From: Syntrophomonas sp. UBA4922
GTDB taxonomy: Bacteria; Bacillota; Syntrophomonadia; Syntrophomonadales; Syntrophomonadaceae
Assembly: GCA_002398825.1 (NCBI GenBank)
Contig: DHBS01000003.1
Span: forward strand, 2,147-38,649
Direction of reading: 5' to 3'
Length of the DNA stretch: 36,503 nt
The notes beneath the pieces are model-generated. The model was not told the DNA's origin. It worked only from the letters and a program-made list of their open reading frames with translations, and did not search any database. The first letter of the stretch is position 1, and the number at the start of each line of letters is the position of its first letter. Position numbers and translations under genes: made by a program. Below are positions 24,611-31,926 of this stretch, one piece after another.

Positions 24611-24997
24611 ATGGAAACAAACCAGGCGACAGTAAAATCTGTGGATGAATACATTGCGAATTTTCCTGCTGATATTCAAGATATCCTGCAAAAGCTGAGA
24701 AAGGTGATAAAAGAGGCAGCACCTGGCGCCACAGAAAAGATAAGCTATCAAATGCCCGCCTATGATTTGTTCGGGAATCTGGTTTATTTTGCGGTCCACA
24801 AAAAGCATATCGGGTTTTATCCAACTCCCAGCGCAATCGAGGCATTTAAGAAGGAATTATCAGAATATAAAGGGTCTAAAGGCGCGGTACAGTTTCCTCT
24901 GGGCCAACCACTGCCTGATGAGCTTATCAAAAGGATAGTGAAGTTCAGAGTTGCTGAAAATGAGGGAAAAGCGGAAGGTAAATTGAAAAAGAAGTAG
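24611..24997 (+). CDS. DUF1801 (YdhG-like) domain protein
   Basis: A 128-residue protein of the DUF1801 family. Typical segments are VDEYIANFPADIQDILQKLR, EAAPGATEKISYQMPAY, HIGFYPTPSAIEAFK and KGAVQFPLGQPLPDELI, ending in a basic tail. Members include Bacillus YdhG/frataxin-like proteins proposed to handle iron; the function of this one is unknown. ATG follows CCGGAGG. It is a single gene, divergent from the M24 gene. Confidence 0.9.
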   Translation: METNQATVKSVDEYIANFPADIQDILQKLRKVIKEAAPGATEKISYQMPAYDLFGNLVYFAVHKKHIGFYPTPSAIEAFKKELSEYKGSKGAVQFPLGQPLPDELIKRIVKFRVAENEGKAEGKLKKK

Positions 24998-25043
24998 GCG
25001 TATGTGCCAGGGCATAAACCCCATATTAGGATCATCCAACTTA

Positions 25044-25200
25044 ATCATTTGTTAAAATATCTTATCCAGACATACCTCTTCCTTTCTGGGCATGTGCTCG
25101 AGCTGCCCCCGGCAATCTTTTTCAATGATTTTGTCTCCTTCATAATTCTTGTATCCTTAATTAGTATTTCCCTGACCCTTAGGAGCATTCTTAAAACCAT
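25044..25200 (-). CDS. Possible small ORF, perhaps a frameshifted gene remnant
   Basis: On the minus strand ATG at 25200 is preceded by AAGGGGTG at 5 bases. The 52-residue frame is strongly basic in its first half (LRVREILIKDTR). From about 25130 another minus-strand frame carries a charged, protein-like tail (EKDCRGQLEHMPRKEEVC) ending at a TAA near 25054. A single frameshift would join the two, so this may be a decayed gene. No family is recognised. It lies divergent from padR and its start touches the padR -35 box. Confidence 0.3.
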
Positions 25201-25229
25201 TTGACACCCCTTATAACATATGTTAAATA
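25201..25229 (+). promoter_or_regulatory. padR promoter with an embedded palindromic operator
   Basis: TTGACA (25201-25206), 17 bases and TAAATA (25224-25229). The perfect 12-base palindrome TAACATATGTTA (25214-25225) fills the spacer and touches the -10 box. It fits the inverted ATGT/ACAT half-sites known for PadR regulators, so autorepression is likely (inference). Its ACATATGT core is shared with the two operators at 18472 and 18511. Confidence 0.75.
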
Positions 25230-25274
25230 TAACCTATGGTGTTCAGGAATTGTAAGGCTGAAACGGAGGATAAC

Positions 25275-25817
25275 ATGGCCATCAAATATGCCATCCTGGG
25301 CCTGTTAAGCTGGCAGCCCTTTACTGGATATGACTTGAAAAAGGTATTTATGGATTCTACAGTTTTTTATTGGTCAGGCAATAATAATCAGATCTATCGG
25401 ACTCTGGTTCAGCTGCACAATGAAGGGTTGGTTACTAACGAGATCCACTATCAGAAGTCTCTCCCCGCTAAGAAGGTATATTCTATAACCGGGGAAGGGA
25501 CCAAAGCACTGCAGGCCTGGGTATCTGCAAACCCGGAGCCGCCTGAGCTGCGCAATAAGTTCCTTATTCAATTGGCCTGGGCAGATCAGTTGAGTAATGA
25601 GGAGATCAACACCCTCTTGGAGCGGTATGAAGAGGAATTGAAGCTGCGGCTGCTCATGCATAAAGAAAAAGAGCGGCGGGGGAGGGCGGCCCCCAGGAGA
25701 ACCCCCCGGGAAGAATATTTGTGGAACATGATATCCGAAAATATCAGCGCAAAATTTGAAAGCGAATTGAATTGGGTAGGACAGTTAAAGCACGATTTGA
25801 GTAATTGGAAAGATTGA
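25275..25817 (+). CDS. PadR family transcriptional regulator
   Basis: A 180-residue PadR-type repressor of the AphA-like subfamily with a long C-terminal dimerisation helix region. The winged-helix N-terminus reads MAIKYAILGLLSWQPFTGYDLKK, then NNQIYRTLVQLHNEGLV and a wing with PAKKVYSITGEGTKALQAW. The C-terminal part (about 90-180) is helical and charged (ERYEEELKLRLLMHKEKERRG). ATG at 25275 has GGAGG 6 bases upstream. It is followed 13 bases later by a DUF4180 gene, forming a two-gene operon in which the second product may be the effector target. Confidence 0.92.
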   Translation: MAIKYAILGLLSWQPFTGYDLKKVFMDSTVFYWSGNNNQIYRTLVQLHNEGLVTNEIHYQKSLPAKKVYSITGEGTKALQAWVSANPEPPELRNKFLIQLAWADQLSNEEINTLLERYEEELKLRLLMHKEKERRGRAAPRRTPREEYLWNMISENISAKFESELNWVGQLKHDLSNWKD

Positions 25818-25830
25818 AGGAGAGATTGAT

Positions 25831-26205
25831 GTGGACTATCGAGTAAATCATGAGGGTGAAAGAAAGTTTATCGAGGTTATCCCGGGCAGTGATGGTGTGG
25901 AGGATGCCCAGGATGCGTTGGAGTTAGTGGTTATATGTCACGAAAATGATACCAATCTGGTCATGTTATATGAGGATAATCTGAGCCCGGACTTCTTTCA
26001 CCTCAAGAGCGGTGTAGCCGGGGACATTCTTCAGAAGCTGGTGAATTATCACATTAAAACCGCGCTGGTGATGGATACAGACCGGATAGGGGAAGGCCGG
26101 TTCAAAGAGATGATGCTCGAGGCCAACCAAGGCAGTCATTTCCGGGTGTTTGATAATAAAATGCATGCTGCGGCCTGGCTGGCAAGACCGCAGCCACAAC
26201 AGTGA
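25831..26205 (+). CDS. DUF4180 domain protein
   Basis: A 124-residue soluble protein of the DUF4180 family. The pattern DAQDALELVVICHENDT, FFHLKSGVAGDILQKLVNYHIKTALVMD and a final AAAWLA unit are family-like. The function is unknown; members often sit next to PadR or other regulators, as here. The start is GTG at 25831 with AAGGAGA 8 bases upstream. It ends 153 bases before a terminator hairpin. Confidence 0.82.
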   Translation: MDYRVNHEGERKFIEVIPGSDGVEDAQDALELVVICHENDTNLVMLYEDNLSPDFFHLKSGVAGDILQKLVNYHIKTALVMDTDRIGEGRFKEMMLEANQGSHFRVFDNKMHAAAWLARPQPQQ

Positions 26206-26358
26206 TGGACGTAAAATTGGAGATACTTGTAATTCCCCATGGCGCGGCATCAGCCATGCCGCCCGAGAGTGACTGTCGCTACAATTGGTGTCATCTTCGG
26301 CACAACCGGCATAGGACCCGGACTTTTAAAACGTGCCAAACCGCAACAGACAACTGCC

Positions 26359-26381
26359 AAGGAGCAGATTCTCTGCTCCTT
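26359..26381. terminator. Perfect inverted repeat, bidirectional terminator
   Basis: AAGGAGCAGA, TTC, TCTGCTCCTT is a perfect 10-pair hairpin between the convergent DUF4180 and ferritin-like genes. T-runs are absent on both sides, so termination strength is uncertain. Confidence 0.6.
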
Positions 26382-26398
26382 CATTAATCAAGATCCGG

Positions 26399-26707
26399 TT
26401 ATTTCTGTTTTAGCTTTTCGATCTCTTCTTCTACTTCTTCAGCGCCTTCCTTATAAAATGCCTCTTCGTCGGGAGCGAGTTCCTTCAATAATCGCAGGAA
26501 TTCTCCGGCATGTATCCGCTCCTCGTCGGCGATGTCTTTCAATACAGCGATAGCCAGCTGATTATCAGTTGACTCGGCCAGCTGCATATAGAGTTGAATG
26601 GCCTCATATTCAGCGGCTACCATAAAACGAATAGCCCTTATCAACTCGGCTTCAGTCAGCTTGCGATCCCTGGCGTTACCCGAAAACGAGTTTCCGAAAT
26701 CCGGCAT
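26399..26707 (-). CDS. Small ferritin-like protein (EncFtn-like half-ferritin)
   Basis: A 102-residue two-helix ferritin-like protein. Its residues E33, Y40, E63 and H66 match the ferroxidase-site set of encapsulated ferritins (E32, Y39, E62, H65 in Rhodospirillum EncFtn) with a constant offset of one, in EYEAIQLY and DEERIHAGEF. Such half-ferritins form the di-iron site only on dimerisation and oxidise Fe(II). The C-terminus is a charged helix (EEVEEEIEKLKQK) with no visible encapsulin-targeting peptide, and no encapsulin gene is in the window. ATG at 26707 has GGAG 8 bases upstream; an in-frame GTG lies at 26716. Confidence 0.87.
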   Translation of the reverse strand: MPDFGNSFSGNARDRKLTEAELIRAIRFMVAAEYEAIQLYMQLAESTDNQLAIAVLKDIADEERIHAGEFLRLLKELAPDEEAFYKEGAEEVEEEIEKLKQK

Positions 26708-27244
26708 AATAATCACTCCAATTCATTTAGTACTGTTTTTAAAACCGCTACCTAAGGCACTGGCTATACTAAAAAAGCCTGCTTGTCAGGTTTGGAACCA
26801 AGGGAGTTATGACTTCAGGTTATGTTTATTATATCCCAGACGATCCTTATAATTATAAATAATCAAAAATAATGAATTTCATTTAGTGATATTAATAATC
26901 TCAGCTTTTTAATATTAGATCATCGGTTTGGATACGATTAATAATGACAGGGGAATATTATGCGCATTTGCTCAATACGGAGTAACCATGGTCGTGTACA
27001 GGGCCTTAGCGATCTTCGGGATTATGACGAGAATAACGGGCTGTTTTAGAGGTTGAATCCAAATATCGGGAAATCCGCTGAGCAAGAAGCGTTGTTTTTA
27101 TCGTATAAACAAGCGTTTATAAAAGAGACTAAAATAATGTAGAATAATGTAAAAATAAGATACAGAGAGATAAGCATAAGTTTAGAGCTTCATATATATC
27201 ACATAAGATCCATTACTGCCGTTTTTTCATGGATTAGTCCGTTT
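26708..27244. other. AT-rich intergenic region
   Basis: More than 500 bases without a convincing gene. On the minus strand, 26771-26799 reads CCTG, loop, CAGG, CTTTTTT, a weak hairpin with a T-run upstream of the ferritin gene that might be part of a leader. On the plus strand ATG at 26960, after AGGGG, opens a 29-codon frame ending at 27049 with no recognisable family. Otherwise nothing is seen. Confidence 0.35.
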
Positions 27245-27607
27245 TCACTTGTCGAAGAACATTTTCAATGCGACCAGAAACAGGGCTACGGCAAAAATCT
27301 TTTGCAGAATGTGGTTAGGCAATCCCACCGCTATTTTGCCTCCCAGCAGACCACCTATGAAAAATCCGATGACGATTAGACCTGCAATTCTCAGATCAAC
27401 CAACCCCCGGGTGTAATATGTCCAGGCTGCCAATAGTCCTACCGGGGGTATCATTAGCGCCAGGGTGGTGCCCTGCGCTTGTTGCTGAGTCAATCCGAAT
27501 ATAAGTACCAGGGCCGGCACAATGATAATACCTCCGCCAATCCCGATGAGGCCGCTTAAAATGCCGGCCAATAATCCTAAAATTATGTAGGGCAGAATGT
27601 CGGGCAT
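27245..27607 (-). CDS. TauE/SafE family membrane protein, half-length
   Basis: A 120-residue membrane protein with about four helices corresponding to one repeat of the TauE/SafE (PF01925) anion exporter family, whose usual members have two repeats and about 250 residues. It contains the diagnostic GLLAGILSGLIGIGGGIIIVPAL and the QQAQGTTLALMIPP segment. Half-size proteins exist in this family and must pair as homo- or heterodimers; no second half gene is adjacent here. ATG at 27607 has GGAG 10 bases upstream. The substrate (sulfite, sulfonate or other organic anion) cannot be told. Confidence 0.88.
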   Translation of the reverse strand: MPDILPYIILGLLAGILSGLIGIGGGIIIVPALVLIFGLTQQQAQGTTLALMIPPVGLLAAWTYYTRGLVDLRIAGLIVIGFFIGGLLGGKIAVGLPNHILQKIFAVALFLVALKMFFDK

Positions 27608-28205
27608 CCATTTCTCACTCCTTTGAAACTGCTTATTGCCCCGGTCGTGCAGATGACCATAGATTCTATTTGACTGTACAATAGGAAAGCCTGTGGCGCA
27701 ACATCAATTGGCCTCCGGATCGATGTTGTCCTTTTTGAGCCTAACAAATGTAATGCGCTCACCCTGAAATGGTTGGCCCTGGCCGGATGAAAAGCTTCCC
27801 ACGAGGTTATATTGTCCCAAGACATCAATAAAGACTCAGCATGAATTTATTCAATTGATTATGTCTGACAGGCCGGGAGCTTCATCGATAACAAGGCTAT
27901 AACTCTTGACAAGCGCCAAAGATCTCCGGCTTAAGCGGATAGGCCAGGGAGCGGACTTAAACGGCACTACAATAGCTGCGGAATCAAGGCAACACCTTGT
28001 TGAATTTAGGCCTTGTTCACGAGGCCTCCATTGCATCCAGTATTCTTAAGGCCCAACCCCACCCACAAAGCATTTAGCGTGCTATAATTGATGCAAATAT
28101 ACCTGACTCACAGGTAAATATAATGAAGTTGGAGCAATGCAGTTCCTTGATCCCCCAGGGATTTTTGAATTGGATTGCTTTTTCTGCTTAGAAAGGAGAA
28201 TGGCT
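27608..28205. other. Intergenic region, possibly with gene remnants
   Basis: About 600 bases upstream of the PPDK-like gene. A plus-strand frame around 27695-27790 reads protein-like (LRIDVVLFEPNKCNALTLKW) before a stop but has no start signal, and no family was recognised. A TATAAT at 28082-28087 lacks a good -35 box. The inverted repeat ACCTG-ACTCA-CAGGT lies near 28100-28115, downstream of that -10 box, and might be an operator. Nothing else is clear. Confidence 0.3.
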
Positions 28206-30839
28206 ATGAATTGGGGATTTGATCGTGCCTCTACTGGCATATCGGGCTTGGATATGATTCTTGACGGACTGCGCTGGGGAGATAACGTGGTATGGCAGGT
28301 TGAGGATATAAAAGAGTATCAGAATATGGTGATTCCTTTGGTGGAAGCAGCCAAAGCCAAAAATATAACCGTGGTATATCTGCGTTTTGGCCAGCATGCT
28401 CCGCTGCTCCCCTCTGACCCCAAAATCAAAGAGTATCAGCTGGATGCCAATATGGGGTTCGAGTCCTTTTCGAGCCGGGTACACACTATAGCCACTCAAG
28501 AAGGCGAAAGGGTTTATTATGTATTTGACAGTCTTACCGATCTGCTCTCCGCCTGGGTCACAGATCTTATGATAGGCAATTTTTTCAGGGTGACCTGTCC
28601 ATATCTATTCAAATTAAACACCATCGCCTATTTCGCGCTGATCAAGAACCGCAACTCTTATGCCACCATTGCCCGTATACGGGAGACCACGCAGCTTTTG
28701 CTGGATATCTTCCGCTTTGAGGACCATATTTACATCCATCCACTCAAGGTTTGGAACCGCTACTCACCAACCATGTTCTTACCGCATATCTCTCAGGGCA
28801 ATAGCTTTGTGCCGATTACCAGCAGCGCTGAGACTGCCCAGTATCTTTCGCGCTTCCAATTGCAGGGACCCGGCAACGTAGAACGCAAGATCGATTACTG
28901 GGATCGGATTTTCCTCAATGTGCAAAACCTGTTGGAGGAAAAAAACCGGACAGCGGCCGATTATTGCGAAAAGGAAAAAGCCATGGTGGAGAAGCTATGC
29001 CGCATGCTCTTGGGCCGGGATGAGCGCATCTTGAGCCTTGCCCGCAGGTATTTTTCTCTGGAGGATTTCCTGGAGATGCGCAATCGTCTGGTGGGTTCCG
29101 GTTTTATCGGCGGTAAAGCCGTAGGAATGCTTTTGGCCAGCAAGATATTGGAAAAGGATTCGGACATCGACTGGTCCAACTATTTGGAGCCTCATGATTC
29201 ATTCTATATCGGATCGGACGTTTACTATACTTACCTGGTAGAAAACAATTGCTGGGAGCTTCGCCAGCAGCAAAGATTACCGGAAAATTATTTCACCCTG
29301 GCCGAACCCTTGAAAGATCGAATTATCAACGGCACTATGCCTGAAGTCGTTAATGATCAGTTTAAGCAGCTGCTCGACTATTTTGGCCAATCGCCTATCA
29401 TTGTACGCTCCAGCAGCCTGCTGGAAGACGGCTTCGGCAACGCTTTCGCCGGCAAATATGAGAGCGTGTTCTGCGTCAATCAAGGCAATCCTCAGGAACG
29501 CTATCTTAATTTTGAGAAGGCCGTGAAATCTATATACGCCAGCACCATGAACCAGGATGCCTTAGCCTATCGACTACTGCGGGGCATGGCCGACAGTGAT
29601 GAGCAGATGGCTCTGCTGGTGCAGCGGGTGTCGGGCTCACTGCGGTCGCACTATTTCTTTCCCGACCTGGCCGGGGTGGCTATGTCTCATAACTCTTATA
29701 CCTGGCGGGAAGATATGGACCCGCAGGCCGGCATGGTACGCCTGGTGCTCGGATTAGGGACTCGGGCGGTAGACAGAGTCGATGACGATTATCCCCGTAT
29801 TCTGGCTTTAGATAAGCCCATCCTGCGCCCCGATTCTAATCCGGCAGATACCAGTCACTATTCGCAGCGCAAAGCCGACGTGCTTGATATACAAAACAAC
29901 GTTCTCACCACCATTGATCTCTCGCAGATAGTGAAGATGAAATCAGAATTGCCCTGGTGGAAGACGGTGGCCACTCCTGACCATGATATAATATACCGCT
30001 TCAGGCAGATGGGCAGAATTGCTCCCGAAGCATGGATACTCTCTTTTGAAGGTTTTCTCAAAGGGGCTTTCCCCCAATTGATGCGCACCCTGCTGCAAAC
30101 CCTGGAGGGAGCCTATTCTAATCCGGTTGATACAGAATTCACGGTTAATTTCGACAGGAAAGGGGGATTCCGCATCAGCCTTTTGCAGTGCCGCCCCCTG
30201 CAAACCATCAAGAATCAGGACGACCGCCTATTGAACCTCGACTACAAGGCAGAAGACCTCTTATTCGCCACCCGCGGCAATACCATGGGACCCGGCCAGC
30301 AGCAGAAGCTGGAACGAATATTATATGTAAAACCGGACGCCTATCACCGCCTCAGCGTCAACGATAAATATCAGGCCGCCCGCCTGGTGGGGCGCTTGAA
30401 TCGCTTGTTCAAAGAGCGCGACGACAGTTCCTACCTGCTCATCGGTCCCGGGCGTTGGGGAACCACCACCCCTTCGCTGGGAATCCCGGTAACTTTCGCG
30501 GAAATCTGCAATGCCGTGGTTCTGGTTGAAGTGGCTCAGGATGAAGGGGGATTTATGCCCGATCTTTCCTTCGGCACTCATTTCTTCCAGGACCTGGTAG
30601 AGACCGGAATATTTTATGTCGCGCTTTTCCCGGGGAAGGAAAATACTATTTTCAACCCCGCTCAACTTGATCCGGGCTACAATATATTGGCCCATTATTT
30701 GCCCGACCCGGGCAGATGGGAACAGGTTATTCAGGTCTTTGAGCTGGCAGCAATGGGTAAAGAATTATGGCTTCAAGCTGATATAAAAAACCTGCAAACG
30801 CTGTGTTTTTTCCGCCCAGCGACACCCGGGCAAGTTTGA
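28206..30839 (+). CDS. KaiC/RecA-like domain fused to a PEP/pyruvate-binding (PPDK-N) domain
   Basis: A large 877-residue protein. Residues 1-240 resemble KaiC/RecA-type ATPases: STGISGLDMILDGLRWGDNVVW is the KaiC-like opening, but the Walker A GxxGxGKT is replaced by VEDIKEYQN, so nucleotide binding there is doubtful. Residues about 290-620 are a PPDK/PEP synthase N-terminal domain with GFIGGKAVGM, IIVRSSSLLEDG followed by AFAGKYES, and LGLGTRAVDR. The C-terminal part (about 690-877) has LLIGPGRWGTTTPSLG and GTHFFQDLVE. The phosphohistidine and PEP-binding barrel domains of true PEP synthase are missing, so it cannot carry out that reaction alone. ATG at 28206 has AAGGAG 7 bases upstream. 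Role unknown; it may be a signalling or phosphotransfer protein. Confidence 0.85.
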   Translation: MNWGFDRASTGISGLDMILDGLRWGDNVVWQVEDIKEYQNMVIPLVEAAKAKNITVVYLRFGQHAPLLPSDPKIKEYQLDANMGFESFSSRVHTIATQEGERVYYVFDSLTDLLSAWVTDLMIGNFFRVTCPYLFKLNTIAYFALIKNRNSYATIARIRETTQLLLDIFRFEDHIYIHPLKVWNRYSPTMFLPHISQGNSFVPITSSAETAQYLSRFQLQGPGNVERKIDYWDRIFLNVQNLLEEKNRTAADYCEKEKAMVEKLCRMLLGRDERILSLARRYFSLEDFLEMRNRLVGSGFIGGKAVGMLLASKILEKDSDIDWSNYLEPHDSFYIGSDVYYTYLVENNCWELRQQQRLPENYFTLAEPLKDRIINGTMPEVVNDQFKQLLDYFGQSPIIVRSSSLLEDGFGNAFAGKYESVFCVNQGNPQERYLNFEKAVKSIYASTMNQDALAYRLLRGMADSDEQMALLVQRVSGSLRSHYFFPDLAGVAMSHNSYTWREDMDPQAGMVRLVLGLGTRAVDRVDDDYPRILALDKPILRPDSNPADTSHYSQRKADVLDIQNNVLTTIDLSQIVKMKSELPWWKTVATPDHDIIYRFRQMGRIAPEAWILSFEGFLKGAFPQLMRTLLQTLEGAYSNPVDTEFTVNFDRKGGFRISLLQCRPLQTIKNQDDRLLNLDYKAEDLLFATRGNTMGPGQQQKLERILYVKPDAYHRLSVNDKYQAARLVGRLNRLFKERDDSSYLLIGPGRWGTTTPSLGIPVTFAEICNAVVLVEVAQDEGGFMPDLSFGTHFFQDLVETGIFYVALFPGKENTIFNPAQLDPGYNILAHYLPDPGRWEQVIQVFELAAMGKELWLQADIKNLQTLCFFRPATPGQV

Positions 30840-30963
30840 CCCCGGATTCTGTTGTGAAAAGGTCGTTAAGCTGTATGAAAAGTCCCGAAATTACGATTTA
30901 ATTTTCTAAAGTGGAGAGGAACGAGTTATTCCGGTCAACAGGCTAGCCTCCGCCCCAAATAAA

Positions 30964-31041
30964 AGCCGAAAATCGGCTGTAAGTGGGTCGGCTGAAAACC
31001 CACAGAATAGTTTTCACGCCGTCTGTCGTCTTTTTGACGGC
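30964..31041 (+). promoter_or_regulatory. Triple-hairpin leader candidate before the PGFGQ membrane gene
   Basis: Three short hairpins follow in 78 bases: AGCCGA-AAA-TCGGCT (30964-30978), GTGGGT-CGGCTGAAA-ACCCAC (30983-31003), and GCCGTC-loop-GACGGC (31018-31041). The TCGGCT arm of the first hairpin recurs exactly at 30988-30993, spanning the end of the second stem and its loop, so AGCCGA could pair with either copy. This gives mutually exclusive folds. No known riboswitch class fits. Confidence 0.4.
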
Positions 31042-31118
31042 CTTTGGTAGTCTCTAGGAGAATGCGGATATTAACGGCCTGACTGAGGGACAATAGGAAA
31101 AACACAGGGAGTTATTTG

Positions 31119-31577
31119 ATGAAGATTAATCGCTCACCCACCATAGCTATGCTATGGTCGTTATGTCTTCCGGGTTTTGGGCAGTTTTACAACCGGGATT
31201 ATATTATTGGCTTGGTTCTGGTCACCCTGGAATTAATGATAAATGTTAAGGCTAATCTAAACCTTGCCATCTTGTACTCCTTCAGAGGCCAAATTGCTTT
31301 GGCCATTCAGACCGTGGACTATCAATGGCTGCTTTTTTATCCCTGCATTTATTCATATTCGATGTGGCAAGCTTATAATCAGGCTTTAGAAACCAACCGG
31401 TTTGACGGGGAGAACGAGAAAGACCGTTTCCAGTTGCGTTATAATAGTCATTTTATCGGAGCAGCCATGGGCGGAACCCTGGGGATCATATATTTAGATC
31501 AAATTGGACCGGTATTTGGAGGATTTCTGGGTTTGGCAATAGGAGTTGCGATTGGATCCTGGTTGAAAAGATTGTAA
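31119..31577 (+). CDS. Uncharacterised membrane protein: one PGFGQ domain plus glycine-rich hairpin
   Basis: A 152-residue membrane protein. Its first 95 residues match the repeat unit of the protein at 16921: LWSLCLPGFGQFYNRDY, NLAILYSFRGQIALA and VDYQWLLFYP ending near ETNRF. The C-terminal 45 residues are a Gly-rich helical hairpin (GAAMGGTLGII, GFLGLAIGVAIGSW) like the one in the neighbouring protein at 17711. It therefore looks like a natural fusion of parts of that pair. ATG at 31119 has GGGAG 8 bases upstream. It stands between the PPDK-like gene and phoB; a 12-pair hairpin lies 92 bases downstream. Function unknown. Confidence 0.75.
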   Translation: MKINRSPTIAMLWSLCLPGFGQFYNRDYIIGLVLVTLELMINVKANLNLAILYSFRGQIALAIQTVDYQWLLFYPCIYSYSMWQAYNQALETNRFDGENEKDRFQLRYNSHFIGAAMGGTLGIIYLDQIGPVFGGFLGLAIGVAIGSWLKRL

Positions 31578-31669
31578 TTTAATAAATGATTTTCTGCATG
31601 GATTCAAGGCAGCGGTAAAATATTGAGGTTTGTATTCAATCAGGGCGGGATACGTTATTAACCGAGGAC

Positions 31670-31705
31670 AAAGGAGGAAGCCATAGGAATAGTGCTTCCT
31701 CCTTT
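31670..31705. terminator. Perfect 12-pair inverted repeat, probable terminator
   Basis: AAAGGAGGAAGC and GCTTCCTCCTTT form a perfect 12-pair stem around a 12-base loop after the membrane gene. The T-run is only the three bases of the stem end, so it may instead stabilise the 3' end. The remaining 220 bases before phoB are AT-rich; TTGTAA and TAATGA separated by 17 bases (near 31846-31874) are a weak promoter candidate. Confidence 0.55.
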
Positions 31706-31926
31706 ATGCTGTTGGCGAAGCTTATCACCCCAGCTCTGACGTACTGATATCTCGGCCTGATCCCCCGGCATTTTAACCCCGGATGAGTTAAAATAATATA
31801 AGACGGCAGCAATATTAGGGAAAATATCCTTAATTCAGCAACTTGTTGTAAATGCCCAAAATATAGCATAATGAATACAAGCGAATTAGTTGATGGCCCA
31901 ATCACACCATAATTGGAGTTGAGCGT

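Noticed and set aside
26239..26553. 104-codon plus-strand frame with a protein-like start (TIGVIFGTTGIGPGLL)
   Set aside because: It passes through the perfect hairpin at 26359 and then runs antisense to the ferritin-like gene; no ribosome binding site. The first half could be a relic but cannot be supported.
27061..27140. Repeated AAGCGTT elements near 27090-27115
   Set aside because: Only two short direct copies in AT-rich DNA; no array structure or flanking duplication to suggest a CRISPR or mobile element.
27583..28036. Minus-strand frames of 81 and 61 codons upstream of the TauE gene
   Set aside because: No family, no convincing ribosome binding site, and the first overlaps the TauE start region out of frame.
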